Origin: Lanius collurio
Taxonomy: Eukaryota; Chordata; Aves; Passeriformes; Laniidae
Reading direction: 5' to 3'
Assembly: GCA_020086605.1 (NCBI GenBank)
Contig: JACBWW010000028.1
Coordinates: 9,245,004 to 9,309,003 of the forward strand
DNA: 64,000 nt
The position numbers and the translations under genes were made by a program. The notes beneath the pieces were generated by a model, which was not told the DNA's origin, ran no database searches, and saw nothing but the letters and a program-made list of their open reading frames with translations. Of this stretch, positions 1 to 21,500 are shown piece by piece (positions within the stretch are counted from its first letter, which is position 1; the number at the start of each line of letters is the position of its first letter).

Positions 1-7403
<7,403 letters not shown>

Positions 7404-9075
7404 AGGTCAGATATTCCTGGAAGACTGACACGTGAGAATGTGATTCTGTTAAATGCTTTTAATTAATTTGTCAAATCATATGATCAGTATGTTTCAATCA
7501 TACTGGACTTTTAGTGATGGTTACTTCTGTTAATAATTTGGCTAAAAAGACTAAGTATATTCCAATTGCTTTGCTCTTGAAGAAATCGAGAGATGCTTCC
7601 CAGAGCTACACAAAACCAAGTACCTTAAAATTGCTGAAAATCAGAATTGTAACAGATTTGATAGTAGCTCGAACCTGTCTATGAGCAAGCTTGTAGAAAG
7701 GAAAATCAGTTTGAAAAGCTTTGCTAGCTGATGGCATATTTAATGTTTACCCATTGATTTGGCCCAGAACTTTGCCAGGGGGATTTTTTTATCCAAAGTC
7801 AAGGAGCGGAGAACAAGCTAACCTAACAACATTTGGGGATTTCAGCTTCCTCTCTAGCTGACTTTTTTTTTTTTTTTTTAATTAAGTAGCTATCTCAGTT
7901 ATTTGGATAATATGGAAAGATAAACGTCTTGATGTATACTTTGCTTGTGTTATAGATCTGTTTGTGGAACACGGTCTCTTTCACTTCCTTGTGGTTAACA
8001 CAGAGGAGCTAAAATATTACAAACACTTTTTTATCCCAGTAGATCTCAGTATAGGTGATATAGATGGATCACTAATTTCCGTGAGACACTTGTAAATGAT
8101 GTCCAGGCTTGGAGCTGACCTTGCCATAGTGTTCACCTTGGCTCTCCTGGAAGTTGAGATCAGTATGATGGCCCTAACTGCATTAAATTGGTGTCCAGCA
8201 CACGCAATGCGTCAAGAAAAGGAGAAACACAGATTAGCAGCCCTAAATATCTTAGATGTTCTGAAAAAGAACAAGAACCTCTTACTACGGGATACAGACA
8301 GGTATTGAAGGTGATGGTGATCTTTTTTCAATCACTGTGGAGGACTTCATGGTTAGTTTTAAGGTTTCACTGCTGATCCTTGAAGAGAGATCCTAGGCAC
8401 CCTTTTTATCTTTGCAGAGCCAGGATTAGATGCTCTATATGTCAACAAAAAGAGATCCCTTACTTAAGATGTAGATTGACAATACTTGCTGAGTGAACTT
8501 AACAAAACACACCCTGAAGTGCACGTTAGCTGGCCACTGGGGAAATTATGATTCTTGGTTCTGGTACCTTTACAGTGTTTTCTGAGGAGAATGAATTGAC
8601 AATTTGTGTTAGCTCCAGTGCTGTGGTTTCACAGTGGCCACTGAGGAAGATCTATGGGTTAATACCACTGCATATCATGTAAAGGGGTAAACCAGAAAAG
8701 GGAACTTGTTTTCAGTAGGCTTCAGATCCACTGAGTAGACGTCTGCTGTTGTGTGGTGGTGTTTTGTTGAGAGATTTTCAGAGGGCTTGCAAATCTTAAA
8801 ATACTGAATTATTTTAAATCCAGTGAATTAACAATCTCTTGTTTCAAGTAAAATGTTGATTGGGAAATGAACTAAGAATAGCCACGTGGAGGTCTTGTCC
8901 CTTGGTCAGAGTTGCAGAAAGATTTGTCAGTCACAATAATCCTGGCTCAGCTTTCTTCCTCCTAAAATACTGATCTCTACATTCCCCTTGCTGTGTATAA
9001 ATTTTATGCTTCATAAATTGCACTTGATTTTGCAAGGCTATTTAACCATGAAAATAAATTTTTTATGTGTAAAAC
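7404..9075 (+). other. PTGR1: Likely PTGR1 3' UTR
   Basis: AT-rich non-coding sequence from the TGA to the first good polyadenylation hexamer at 9053-9058. It includes a T17 run at 7863-7879. The exact cleavage point is inferred. Confidence 0.55.
9053..9058 (+). terminator. PTGR1: Candidate PTGR1 poly(A) signal AATAAA
   Basis: AATAAA in an AT-rich context 1.65 kb after the stop codon, followed by a GT-rich TTTTTTATGTGT segment. A second AATAAA-like site near 9318 could be used instead. Confidence 0.5.
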
Positions 9076-9354
9076 CAACACCACACCACACACCTCTGAG
9101 CCTCTGAACTTCTCTGGGGAATACAACTATTTTCTCCTGAAAATCCAAGTTTTCTGTTATATGTCAGGAACACTGCCACAACATGAATAATGAAGATTAT
9201 ATCCCTCATTGTCTGGCACTGTCTGGAGTTCTTGCAGTAGTTTCTTATTGTAAACTTTGTTGTCCTCAGAGTTCTAAGCTTTGTGGAACAATAAGTGGAT
9301 TTTTCCACATGTTGAAAATAAAAAGGAAATATTAAAAATTTTGGTTTTTTTCCT

Positions 9355-9775
9355 TGTGGCAGTGATGCCTTAAGAGGCCTCTTAGAAACAGAGGCTAGAC
9401 AGGAGTAAAGGAATAAAAGTAGGTATTTATTTGAAAGGCCTTCATAGGTACCCCTGGGGACGAGGCTATTGCCCAAGATGGACGACAGGTCATGAGTTCT
9501 TCACGCTTTTATAAGTTTGGTTCATTTGCGTATCAGAATTAATTCTCCAATTAAAGTTTCAATTTAGTGATGTAATTCCCCTCTGCTTGCCCCCCTCCCC
9601 CTTTAAGGCTCTTTGTTTTATACTTTTCACCTAAAACAGTCTAGGTGCCCTTGGAGAGGCTTTGTTACGTTTACCCAGCACAAGAGCAGGAATTAACAAG
9701 CTACAAGAAACCCCAGAGTTACACTCTAAGCAGTACAGAATCTGAAAAATATAAAAGTTAAAACCTAAGCATCAG
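9355..9775 (-). mobile_element. Probable LTR remnant, - orientation
   Basis: On the - strand a TATA-like CTTATAAAAG (9506-9515) is followed about 80 bp downstream by AATAAA (complement at 9426-9431), the promoter-to-poly(A) spacing of a retroviral LTR. The segment around 'tattgcccaagatggacgac' looks like a passerine LTR family as I remember it. Ends are approximate; no clear target-site duplication was found. It lies between the PTGR1 and TXN 3' ends. Confidence 0.45.
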
Positions 9776-12700
9776 TCTCTCTGTTTCCCCGTGCTAATGA
9801 AGCAAGCTAATCCTTTGAGTACGACCAGGGTAGTGAAGTTGAACAAGGTGCCAATGCTCGGCCTAGAACAAAGATGCAACAATGTGTTGCTGGGAGAGGC
9901 TTTTCTGACAGTGCAGGGTTCTTTGTGTTTTTAGGGCCAGAGCATGGGGTAGTTCCATGCTGGCAGTCCAGCCCATCCTCTGACAGCTGCACCACACCAG
10001 TGAGTGGCAAATGCTGTGTGCCAGGCACCCCCCCCTCTAACATTATCACTCTGCAGCTGAACTTACAGGCTTTCTGGGAAAGGGTGAACTGGTGGTCCCA
10101 CTGGCTGTCAGAAGTTGTACAAGGGCTTGGTCCTACTCAGCACTACAGCAGTTCTCCACTGCATGTGTATGCAAAGGTGGAAAGGGTGTCACAGCTCTGC
10201 CATAGGGTGCAGGGGCCATTCTTCAATCACCTTGCAGCTGTGGCTGTGCTGATAATCATGTCTGGTCTTCTTTTGCTGCTTTTCTCCAGTCCACATGGCC
10301 ATGTTTGTGCCACTACATAAGTTACACTCTGCAAGTAGGGTGGCAGTGGGATTCTTGAGACTTTATTATCCCAGTTAATGGAGGATGTAATATATGAGAG
10401 CAAGAGGAATAGTTTATTTAATCTTAAATGTAAACAGCTGCAGGGTTCATCATTTGTTGGCTAAATAGATCTTTTATACATATCATTATTTACTGAGTAG
10501 TGGTTTAACTTCTTAACACCTTATGCTTGCCTGTGCAAAATGAAGCGGGCTCTAGACTTGGAGTTGTTCCAGGCCAGTAAATATGCAACTTTTGTGTCCT
10601 GTTTCTAAGCAAAGCCAAGCTGAGGCTGGTGGCAGTAACTTGTCTGAGCTCAGGACACAGTGGGTACCCTCCTTGAGGAGTTCACCATGGCCTGTCACAC
10701 CAAAGGTGGCCTCAGGAACCACTGGGAATTGTTACAGAAGGCTGTGGTTTGTTGAAATCAGGGAACTATCCCTGGAATGCACTGCTGCCTGATGAGCTTC
10801 TCTCATGGACCCCCAGGGTCGGTGCCTACAGGAGGGGTCATGAGACACTATCACCCAGCCACAGTATCCATTCTTACATGAGATCTATTCCCCAGCTGGA
10901 TGAAATCCAGCCTTAAACTTGCCACCACATCTGCCTGTACTGAAGCAAGCAAGCCATACCTCAGATCCTTTGCTTTTGTCTTGCTCCCCTGACACCTTAT
11001 TTTAATTGCTCATCTCACACCATTGGCTCCAGACAGGTTAGCTTGCTGCTGGCCATTACCTGCAGTGCAGAGAAACGCCTCCTGTCCCTATCCTCAGCCC
11101 ATTATTACTAGCTCAGTGTGGACTCAGCCTTCTAGAAAGCCTTTGGAGCAAAATCCTGCTAAGTGGTGCTAAAACCACTTTGTTTCCATTCTCAGCTGTG
11201 AGTACTGTTCATGGTGTGGATCCTTGCTGTCCCCGAGGTGCCCCTCTGAGAGGCACTAGAAACAAAGAAAGGTGAAATACCAGACTTCATTGTCTCCCTG
11301 AGCAAATGTCAGCTTATTCAAATAGAGGGGAAATGACCCAAGCCTGGTTTAAAATTCTTCCTCCTTCTATACCTTTGGACCTAATGCCTGGCTTCACCAC
11401 CCTGTTTATACCTCTGTCACTTCCATGACAAATGCTCCAAGTCCAGCGACCCAGGCAGATGGTGCCACAAGGATAGTAGGAGCCCACCTTCCCCCATGCA
11501 TTCCTCTCTAGCCCATTACCTGCAGGTACTACCATCACCCCAGCACTGTCTGAGAGGTACAAGCACAAGGCATTCCTAGAGCCTGCCTGTGTATATACAC
11601 ATATGTAAAACCCACAAACTGCCATGGCCCCCTTGTGGCAATCTGCATGTTACAAGCTTGTGTTTGTCAGCTGCAGCTAGAGATAGGATTTCATGCAGCT
11701 CCCATGCCTTCCTCACCTTGTCTGTCTACCAGCCTGGACTATCTCAGCTTCCTCTCTCCAGAGGAGGAAGAACTGCATTGCAGGTGGATGTCCTTCTCCA
11801 ACATCTCCTCAAGATTTTTACAAGTTTCTCAAACTCATCTAGTTCATCCTTATCAAGGTTTTGGTTTTGGGGAGGTTGCAGGGGTGGCTTCTAGTGAGGA
11901 TGAGAAGCTGCCACTACATCAGATAGAGTCGGTGACTGCCAACTCCAAAATGGACTTAAACAATGGCCAAAGCCAAGTCCTCTGTAATACCTGAGGTTAA
12001 ATAAAAGTGCTAAACTATAGTGGCAGGGAGAAAGTAGAAAAAGCATCTTGTGAGACACCTTCACCAGGTCAGACTCTCCCACCCATCACCAGGGGTCAGG
12101 GACCAGCACAACAGCATTAATCCAGCAAGGATTTCAACAGCATGCTCCTCCAGCCAATTCCTTGGGTGGCTGAAAGCTGCATGAATGGAGCTGGCTGCAG
12201 AGGATCTGCTATGCCACAGTTTGTTGGCATCAGTAAAACAATAGAAGTAATTTTTTAGCTTGGTAAATCTAGCTAGTTTTGAACAGTTAAGAAATTAAAC
12301 ATTAAAATTATTACCAATACTCTTACTGGAATCATTCTAGAGGGGAATCAAAGTCTAACTTCATTCAGGTCAAGGAAAGAATGGAAAGAAGGCGGCTAGC
12401 TCAGTTTACTGCTGCAAGAGATTGAAGAGACGTGGGTGATTAAGCACCTAACATACATGACATACCCTTCCCCAAGTGCACAACAGCCCTTTCAGAATCC
12501 CTGGATGGAGGTAAGGAGTGTCACTATTCCACTGCAATTTGATCATGCACAGTTCACTTATCCACTCCCTGTGAACCCTTGGCCCTTCCTTTCATGTTAG
12601 TTAGTCATCTCTCATTAAACCTAATTATGCCAGCTAAGTGTTTTAATTGCTGTACTCAAGGAAGTACTTCTCTTCCTGTTGGCCAGCCCATTATAAGGAG

Positions 12701-15335
12701 GCTATGTAACAGGTCTGCAGACAAAAACATCTTGCTCTTCTTGTTTGACAGCAAGGCATAGATCCCAGCTATTTCATAGCCAAATGACAGACTGCAGTCA
12801 CTGCCTGAAGGGAGAACTTCCTGAAAGCCTTATTCCCAGAAGAAATCTTTCTATGTCCATCTACTACTTCACTCTTAAAGGCATATTTTCAGATCACTAC
12901 ATCAAAGCAGCCAATTCTGTTCATGCAAGCAGGAGACCAGAGAGGTTAATGAAAGAGTGGATGCTGTGCTACTGCCTGGCACACAGCAATACTGGCCTCA
13001 CACCTTCACACAAAAAAACACACCTACTGAGCTTTCTACGAAGTATCATTACTTACTACTCATGTGTGAGGGGCATAAGGCTAAAGCCCTAGGCTTTAGC
13101 AAGGATACTCTTGCCCATTCCGTTTAGAACAAAATGCTTATTGCCATACCTAAGCTTGTTAAAGACTGAAAGACCCTGTCCTTGCCTGTTACAAGACTCA
13201 AGCCAGTTCCCATCCTGAACTAAGGTTCTTTCCTCCCAGTAGGGGCACTTTTGCTCTAGGAATGGAGGCTCCTTACATAATCAGAACAAAGCATAGGCTT
13301 TGCTTTCCATCACCAGTAATGACAAGGACTAACTACATACAGATTCTGGTATAACTCTGCATTTGAGGAACATGTGTTGTTTCCTTTACAGGGAAAGTTT
13401 ACTTAACATGGAGATCCCCACTGCATATTCCCCAAAGAGTCAAGCCTTAAAGGACATCTTTCAACTTAGGCTATGCAAGTTATTTTCACCACAGTATGCT
13501 TATATACCAGTTCTTGGGAGGAGAAGATACTGTGGCACAGAAAGCTGAACTCACTGCCCATTTAAGAACTGCTTTGCACCCCTTGCTTCAGCATAAGAGG
13601 TATTCCAGCTATTCTGGTGTTCCTAATCATGACTTGAATTTCCAGTCACTGTCCCCTGGATTGTCCAAGGCTACTGCAGAGTAGCATCTTATTAAAAAAG
13701 TAAACTAAGTGTTAAGTCAAAATCAACACACAAGCAGCAATGCACCACTGACTGCACCTTTCCCCTGCTGGAAACAGGCAGCAACCTCATCTGGCCTCAC
13801 CTAAGCAGAAACACTGTATGTTGCAGCACACATTACTATTATTTCTAAAGGATGAAGTGGGATGCCGGGGCTTCTTACTGAACTTCATTTGGAACTTTCA
13901 GCAGGAATTTTTTAGACCTTTCTAACTCACAGTTACCACCCAGAAAAAGGCCACAGAGAAACTGCTTCTAAAAGCAATTCTTGCTTGCAGATAGTATGGT
14001 GTTAATGCATTCTTGCTACAGCTTCATTTTATTCTCTCCTCACCAGTCTATCCACGGCACCACTTGGGGTGGTGGTTTCCCATTTACCTTTGAACAGTTG
14101 TTCAAACACACACCTGCATTTCTTAGTCAAATAGCCAGAGCTACATAGAAAATATTTCCCATGTTCTTTCTTCTCATTGCATAATCACAACTCAGAACTT
14201 ATATCCAAGAAGAACCTTGATGGCTCATCCTCAAGTAAAGGGTGTGGCCACTTCTGGGACTAGAAAAATCTTGTTTCAAATAGGGAACATATATATTAAG
14301 CTGTTCAAGGCCCCCAGTCCTCCAGAGCCATGAAGAAATTCATGCATGCTTGTGAAGTGAGTGTAAGGCTGAGTCATGGCTGAGTTCCCTACCACAAAGA
14401 CAAGAGGCTCACTTATTCCCCGTTGTCTGCATATGCAGCAGGAAGTCTAGCTTTTCCATGAGTGATACTCAGTGAGCAGCCCAACTCACTGAGCTTGTAC
14501 CCACTGCTAGGTACAGCCTGCTCCCTTCTTTACTGAGTTCCTACACAGGACAACATTGAAGCCAGCAATGAAGCCATTTTGATACAGTGGAAAAAAACAC
14601 TGTTCTTTGTCCTAAGTAACAGTGCCAAGAGCAGGTGAATGGCAGGATAAAAAGGCTGCCAGGTCAGCATTCATCTAGGCAGCCTGATTCAGGATTGGAG
14701 GACCACAGAGTCCAGTTTACTGTCCAACACAGTGTCAAGTGTGTTTTAAGAGCGCAACAGTGCAATCAAGTGAAAATTACACGAGTATATAAATATAGAT
14801 TCTCTTGACCTTAAGATATTACAAATTTTACTTCTTCAGTCATTTGCTCCAGACTATTGCCTAGGAACAAAGCAGCCCAACTCAGACTAAACACACTTTG
14901 TTACTAATAGAACCAAAAGGTATACATGCCAATGACAAGGAAGAACTGAAAAGGCAGAAAGGCAACAAGTCCAAGTCCTACCTTGCACTTCCATGGTAGG
15001 ATTGGTATTATACTCTGGAAGAAGAAGTCTTAGCTTTGAAGTCTAAAATGCAGCTTGAAACATTTAAAAAAGTCTTTTAACAAAGACAGTGACCACCCTC
15101 TTTTGCTCAACTCCCCTTTCTGTATTCGTAAACCAGGTTGTAGCCTGGTGACTACCCTCTGAGTAAGGTGGCAGCAGACTTCTAAAGCAACTGTCACGGC
15201 TATCCCATGTCAACAATAGATGAGGTTGCCTTTGACAAGTCTCTGTATCCAGACAGTACTCCTTTAACACAGCAAAATCTGACACCTACCTGACATGAAA
15301 TTCTTAACATTTTTTGTTAAACACACAGAAATATC
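9776..15335. other. Intergenic spacer between PTGR1 and TXN
   Basis: About 5.5 kb between the convergent genes. Short open frames on both strands lack family resemblance, splice context or composition bias. No RNA gene was recognised. Confidence 0.7.
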
Positions 15336-15526
15336 CAGAAGTGAAGAGTTTATACTTTATTGTACTCATATACATGGACCAAGAAGATAGTTTGCACCAC
15401 TTAATCTAGCTAGCTTGTTCAGGTATTTTTTTGTTTGTTTTTTTGTTTTTTTTTTTTCAAAGTAGAAAAGTTACAGGCTGGAACTTAGCCAAAGCAGTCA
15501 TGCTTCAATGTCTTCGTGGCTGGAGA
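15336..15526 (-). other. TXN: TXN 3' UTR
   Basis: Short 3' UTR between the TAA and the poly(A) signal. It includes an A-rich tract in the transcript sense (T/TTTG-rich on the given strand, about 15426-15457). The cleavage position is inferred from the hexamer. Confidence 0.7.
15356..15361 (-). terminator. TXN: TXN poly(A) signal AATAAA
   Basis: AATAAA on the - strand about 166 bases after the stop codon. It is the only canonical hexamer seen just downstream of the gene. Confidence 0.75.
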
Positions 15527-15589
15527 TTAGATTAGACTTTTAATGGTCTCTTCCAGCTTCTCTTTATTGGCCCCAGAGAACTCCTGCAC
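15527..15589 (-). CDS. TXN: TXN coding exon 5 and stop
   Basis: 20 codons, [20 protein letters not shown], then TAA at 15529-15527. It forms the C-terminal helix of the fold. The acceptor is CACAG on the - strand. Confidence 0.96.
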   Translation of the reverse strand: MQEFSGANKEKLEETIKSLI

Positions 15590-18500
15590 CTGTGAAGAGA
15601 GATTGATTTTTAGAACTCTTGCATTCAATGCTTCTTAACATTAGTTGCATAGCATCCAGTAACATATGCATCTGTTCAACTCTGCAAGAACCTACAATTT
15701 TTCCCACCCTCAAAACTGAGTATTTTGCAGATATCCGTGTATTTATTTCCCACCCAGCTCGTGCAAAAGTTGAGACAAATGACTGTCAAAACTCACTTCC
15801 GGACTACCATTGTTTCTGAACCAATATTGTAGAAGACTCACAGAGGCTTAAAGAGACTCTGAAGGTCCCCACATACCAGAGGCAGCTCAAAATCACCTTG
15901 ACTTGCTCAGGACCCTACCAGTCAAATTCTGGAAGGACTGTTCAAAATAACCTACCCCTGCACCTAGCTTCTCTGGTGAGAACTGCTATTTTTACCACTT
16001 ACAGGGCAAAATGATAGAGGCAATATTCCTCTGCTGTCTCAAAACCAGCAGCTCTGTCTTCCTGCATCTACAGGGGTGCGAGGTACAGAGCAGACTACAC
16101 TACAGGCCATGAAACTTCTTGCTTGATATAAAAAGCAACACATTGACTGTCATGTTGTAATCACAGTTCTTCCAATAACATCACGAAGTTGCTTAAGTTC
16201 ACCCTAACAGAACTGTCAAAGGTTCAGACTGACCCCATACTGAACTGAAAGTCACCCTCCATGTGACGTTCAACTATCCAAGGTACAATTCTATCCCCTT
16301 CAGCCATGAAACTTACACCCAAGCACTGTTTTCCTTTAGAAAAGCCTACCTTCAGCTTGCTTGGCAAGCTAAAAGCCTAAGACAACACATTCAGCTCAGC
16401 AAGTTCAGGCAGAGAACTACTCAAACTGCCCTGCACAGGCAGCCTGCTGTGCTGTCTGTGCACAATCTAATCTGCATCCCATCTCATCCATCTCTTGGCA
16501 GAGCAGACACAAGAGGTCTGTTCAGTCCTCTAACAGCAAAGGGACAGGACCGTCACTTCAAAGCTTATACAGCCTCTGTGTGAAATAAGCTAAACAGTTG
16601 TTTGTTGTGTATAACCTCAACCAGGTTAGAGACTTCTATTAGGGTGGGATTCCACTGGTACCTATAGTCCTGTCTCTGCTTGAACAAAACTGCATCCAGA
16701 TAACAAACACTGACCAAGTAAAGAGCAGGGTGCTAGGCAGATAGACCAGCAGTTTTAACACTGACATCTCACCCTGGTATCTCTCATGAAGCTCGGCCTG
16801 TAAGATTGACCTGTAACTAACACAGTTCACTACCTGTCAACAACACAGTTTGCATCACCAGTTAACTGCTGGTTACATTTGCTGCGGTACTAAGATGAAC
16901 TTGCTTGCTCTCAGGAGTGTCTTAATGCTAGTGGTGCCACAGAGACATAATCAAGAGAAGGTCGACTAAGTAGTCCAACACTCTCAATCTTCTTTCAAGT
17001 GCTGAGCTTGCCAACTTCAGTTCCAAAAAAGCAGAGCCTACCTTCTGTCCTTTCTTGTAGAACTGGAACGTTGGCATGCACTTCACATCACAGTGTGAAG
17101 CGACATCCTGGAAGAGACAAAAAACAATCTTCAACTGAGTATATTCTCAAGGATGTTAAATTTAGAACCCACTCTAGCTGAGTTCTGTTTAGGTGACATT
17201 ACTGCTCAAGATAAAGTAAAAGCACTTCTGCTAGTCCACCACTAGCAAAACCAGTGCAGTGTTAACATCTCCCTGAAGTAAGCCTTAAAGATTCCCTCTT
17301 CAACATTTAATTCATGCAATTGCAAAACCCTTAATCTTAACCTGTACTCTGTGTTTGGAAAAAACCTCTGCATCAAAACAGATGTCTGTTTGTAAGATCC
17401 AAGAGCCCTATGGCAACTCTTGGGCTTCCATGTGACATTTTTCAAGTACCTACTTGACAATGCTGAAACTCCAATACAGCAGACATTTTATTTATTGCAC
17501 TTAATTCAAGACCTAATTTCATTTTTAATGAAAGATGAAACAGTGCCAACAGCAGTGGAGAGACCAGACAGATCAGTAGGTTGTGAACCATTAGGTTTAA
17601 TGAAGATTGCATCAAAGCATCTTAAGACCTTAGACTAATGCTCCCTCCCAAAGTAAAGGGCCAGCGCTCCCAAGTTATATGACACATGCCATAGGACTTC
17701 AAGGCAGTTTGTTCTGTTCAGGTATTCTCAGAAAAAAAAAAAATCGTTCTTTCCAGCTAAATCCCTGTGTTTCAATTTTAAGTTGAAGTAAACTCTTGTT
17801 TTGTTTTGGTGTATGTGAAGACATTTTGAAAAGAATGACACTTGTGTGGAAGTCCTAAGCTGCCTTCCCTCAACACCACCCCAGATCTTACCTGGGCATC
17901 ATCCACATCGATCTCTATGAACACCACCTCACTGTACTTCTCACACAAACTCTAGAAAGAAAAAAAAATAACTGTGCAGTTGCAATGTTCCAGGAAAGCT
18001 TCCTGAAAAGATGCATTCGTATAAATTGAAAGGCTGGTGCTGCTTAAACTGCTAGTTAAACATGCTTTGTTATCTTAAAGCAGCTATTTTATTACCACAG
18101 CACAAAATTTTTTGTTCTGCTCCAGACTGTTTCTGGAAGAGTCTGTGGAAACCTGTTCTTCCCACAAGGACCCACATATCCCAAGACATAGGTGGAAGGC
18201 CTTCTCTTACAGCCTTCAGCTGATCACTAAAAGATGCTACTGCTTCTCCTACTTTATCAGGAGATAACATGGCCACCTAAATGCAGCTGGAGAAGTTACA
18301 TTAACTGTGTACAGAAGGACAAGAATTGTTTCCTCTCTGTATCCTACTGCTTGAAGCAATGTAACTGGCAGGCTTCTGTGGACCTGAAATGCATGTAAGC
18401 ACCAGGACAAAAGCTAAACCTTGTATTAGTTCCAGCTATATTAAAAGTCAGTCTATTTCACTTGGTAGTCTTACAAACAGATACTTCTGCAACTTCTCCC

Positions 18501-21500
18501 TTTTCCAGGAAATGCTGGCAATCACATAAAGCAAAAGGAATTTTCCTTTTGCAACACAAACATTTATATACAATTTAATGCTGAAATAAACCCAGAAAAA
18601 CTACTTACATGGAAAAATGGCTTGATCATTTTGCATGGTCCACACCATGTGGCAGAGAAATCAACTACTACAAGCTTTTCATCAGCAGCTTTCAGTTCTG
18701 CCTCAAATTCAACCTACAAAAAAAAAATATTGAACACATTAATGATTTTCCCCCTCCTTTCCTAAATGATGTAGGACTAATCCCAATGCTGGCTTGCTCT
18801 CAGTCCTAATACACTAATCATTATGGCAGCTCTTAAACACTTAACTGGGTTATTTGTACCATCAAGTAAGTGCTTCAGTATGAATTGCTTTCATTGGTAT
18901 TAGCAGCAGTCAGTGTCTTATGACTCTCCAATTAGAAAACAACCACAATGCTCAGTCTAACTCACTGAATTGTGGAAACAAGCTAGAAAGTCTCTACTTA
19001 CGATGCTCAACTCTGACAGCTCTGTGTTATCTTCAAATTGTGATCCTTACAAGTTTTTTATAATCCATATTCTCATTTCTGGATTGACAGTAAGACTCTT
19101 ACTTTCTTCTGGGATAGACTTTCCTTTGCAGAATTTGAAAAGGACAGACACAAACCTTTGCACAGTCCTCCACTCCGGTGACTTTTCCAATCAATGGCTA
19201 ACATGAAAATGATACTGTGTGTTTTACTCTGAAGCATGTTTTTGAAAGCAACCTCATAGGATAGTCATTTTGCCAAGTGAATCCACATTTGACATCACTA
19301 GCCAAAGCAATGCTACATACACATACAGACTACACAAATAAACACCCAGTACTTATTCAGAGTCTTCAAGTCTGTGTGTTACACTTAGTCACACCAATCA
19401 TCTCTGGACAATATTCCTTGGAACTAAACATCCTTACATGCCATTACTCATTTTTGCTAGTCAAAAAGTGAATGCTTTAATAGAACTGAAAGACATTAAA
19501 AGCAACAAATACTTGCATGCTAGCAAAAGGCAAACAAGTATCTCAGGCAGAAGCAGAAAGTGCTGTGCTGACCACCTACTTCCTGACACTGTCTTTGTCA
19601 ATGAAAGTACAAGCCACTTCAGTGATTTTCAACTTCGTTGTCTTGGCAATCAAGCTTCAGTAGAGCTGTCAGTATAAACTTCAAAAGATAGCTGCTTTAG
19701 TTCCCCCAGCTTAACAGAGAAAGGCACTGGAGTCCTGTAAGCAACAGCTGACTGAAAGCAGTGTGGTTACTTGCCAGATGTTGACAAGTTGGTTTTGCAA
19801 TGCAGGAGGAGTTAACTAATTCATACCAGCTTCTGCAATCAGCCACAATAAATTGAGACTTGACTCTAGTAAGCTAAAGAATGTCATGCAAGTGAGGAGC
19901 CAAAAGTGTACACAGTCAAACTGGACACGAGTGGATTTAACAAGCAAGCAGAGATCCTGCATGAACATTCTTATGTATGCATAATCCTATGTGAAAGTTT
20001 CCACAGCTTCCTGTAACTTTCAAATACACTCAGCTTTATATCTCCCTGTTAACAAACTTTTTCCCTCCCCACATAGCTCTCTTCAGAAAACCATCCTTGC
20101 ATCTTGGACATCACAGTCTACTCTGATACAAGATCAGTTGTAAGACTGCACACCACATACTCTCATTCTGAAAGAGATGGGTACAGGTAAGTTTTCCTGT
20201 CTCCCTACATTCCCCTACTCCTATACTGACACAGTATGCATTCCTGCACCCATTCCCACCAACAGCGTTTAATGTCCCTTTACACAGCAATCCATGCTTG
20301 CTGCTCCCTCCCAGTACTTACTTACAGTGTAAGTTCCTCAATCAAGCCTCACTCCTTTTGGCCTTGAAATCCTAATATTGATTTTTGGTATACCTTCTCA
20401 GACCTCTGCACTGTAACATAACCACTCTATTGATTCCTCTTCCCACAGCTCCCAGTTTGACCATCCTCTTTTAATCTGCAAGTCTCCTGTCCAGCTACAT
20501 AGTTACTGTATTCTGCAAAAGGACGCCCAGCCCAGGAATGCATTCATCATATAGCCACATAGCTCAGGTTTGCTATTGCAAACAAAGGGAAAGTGGGACT
20601 GCATCATAATTACAGCTGGTCACATACCATTAACCACTGGTGACCTGGTCCTGACTACAAACCAGGTGTTACCCTGCAAACCATCTCTAATATCAGCCAA
20701 AATTGCTGTAGGACAGTTAAAAGAGATGCTGGCTCTAAAGGTGTTACCCCTGCAAGTTAAAAAATATGAAACCAGCTAGAAGTTCTGGAAGTTTTTCAAG
20801 TAAGCTTAATTTCCCTGGAAGAAGGAAGACAGTAGCAGGAGCAAAACAAAAACAAGCTGCTTGACCTGTCCAACTGACTTCACTAGTTGTCTTTCATGTT
20901 AACTGTGAAGTGACAAGCTTTCATACAAAAAACTAAAAAAATCTGTTACCAGAAGGGGAACCTCCCATCACAAAACTATTTTGTCACACTTTGAGAGGAT
21001 CTAACAGCTTTGTTAAAGAACATTTTCTTCAGGTAACAGCTCAGTGGGGGAGACCTCAGCTAGTATGCTGGTCAATATTGGTTTGTTCTTTTATTTTTTT
21101 TTTCCTTAAATATTTAACTACAATTGCCCTGAACATACACAAGATCTCATTTTGCTTCTATTGTTTTCCAGCAGAAAAGGTCATGCTGCCTTCAACAAAC
21201 ACATTGATAGCAGGCATCTGTTCCCAAGAGCCAAGTAAGAAGCTTTAATAATGAAAGCCTTTAGTGGCTCAGAGGTTCCCAGCACCAGGTAATGCTTCAA
21301 AAAGGAGGCTGCCGGCCACAGATGGTGCTGAAAGGAGTCTGCTGCTCTCAGCAATAGATAAGACAGCTCCACAGTATCTGGAAGATTTGATTAAAGTTTG
21401 GTTGTAAACATTATCTTCAACACCTATCAAGTCACCCTTGAACTTGCCTAGTCATCAGCTGACTGACAATGGTTACTATGTAATTTAGTGAGGTTTTTTA

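Noticed and set aside
16928..17134. 68-codon - frame
   Set aside because: This is TXN exon 4 read through into its flanking introns, not a separate gene.
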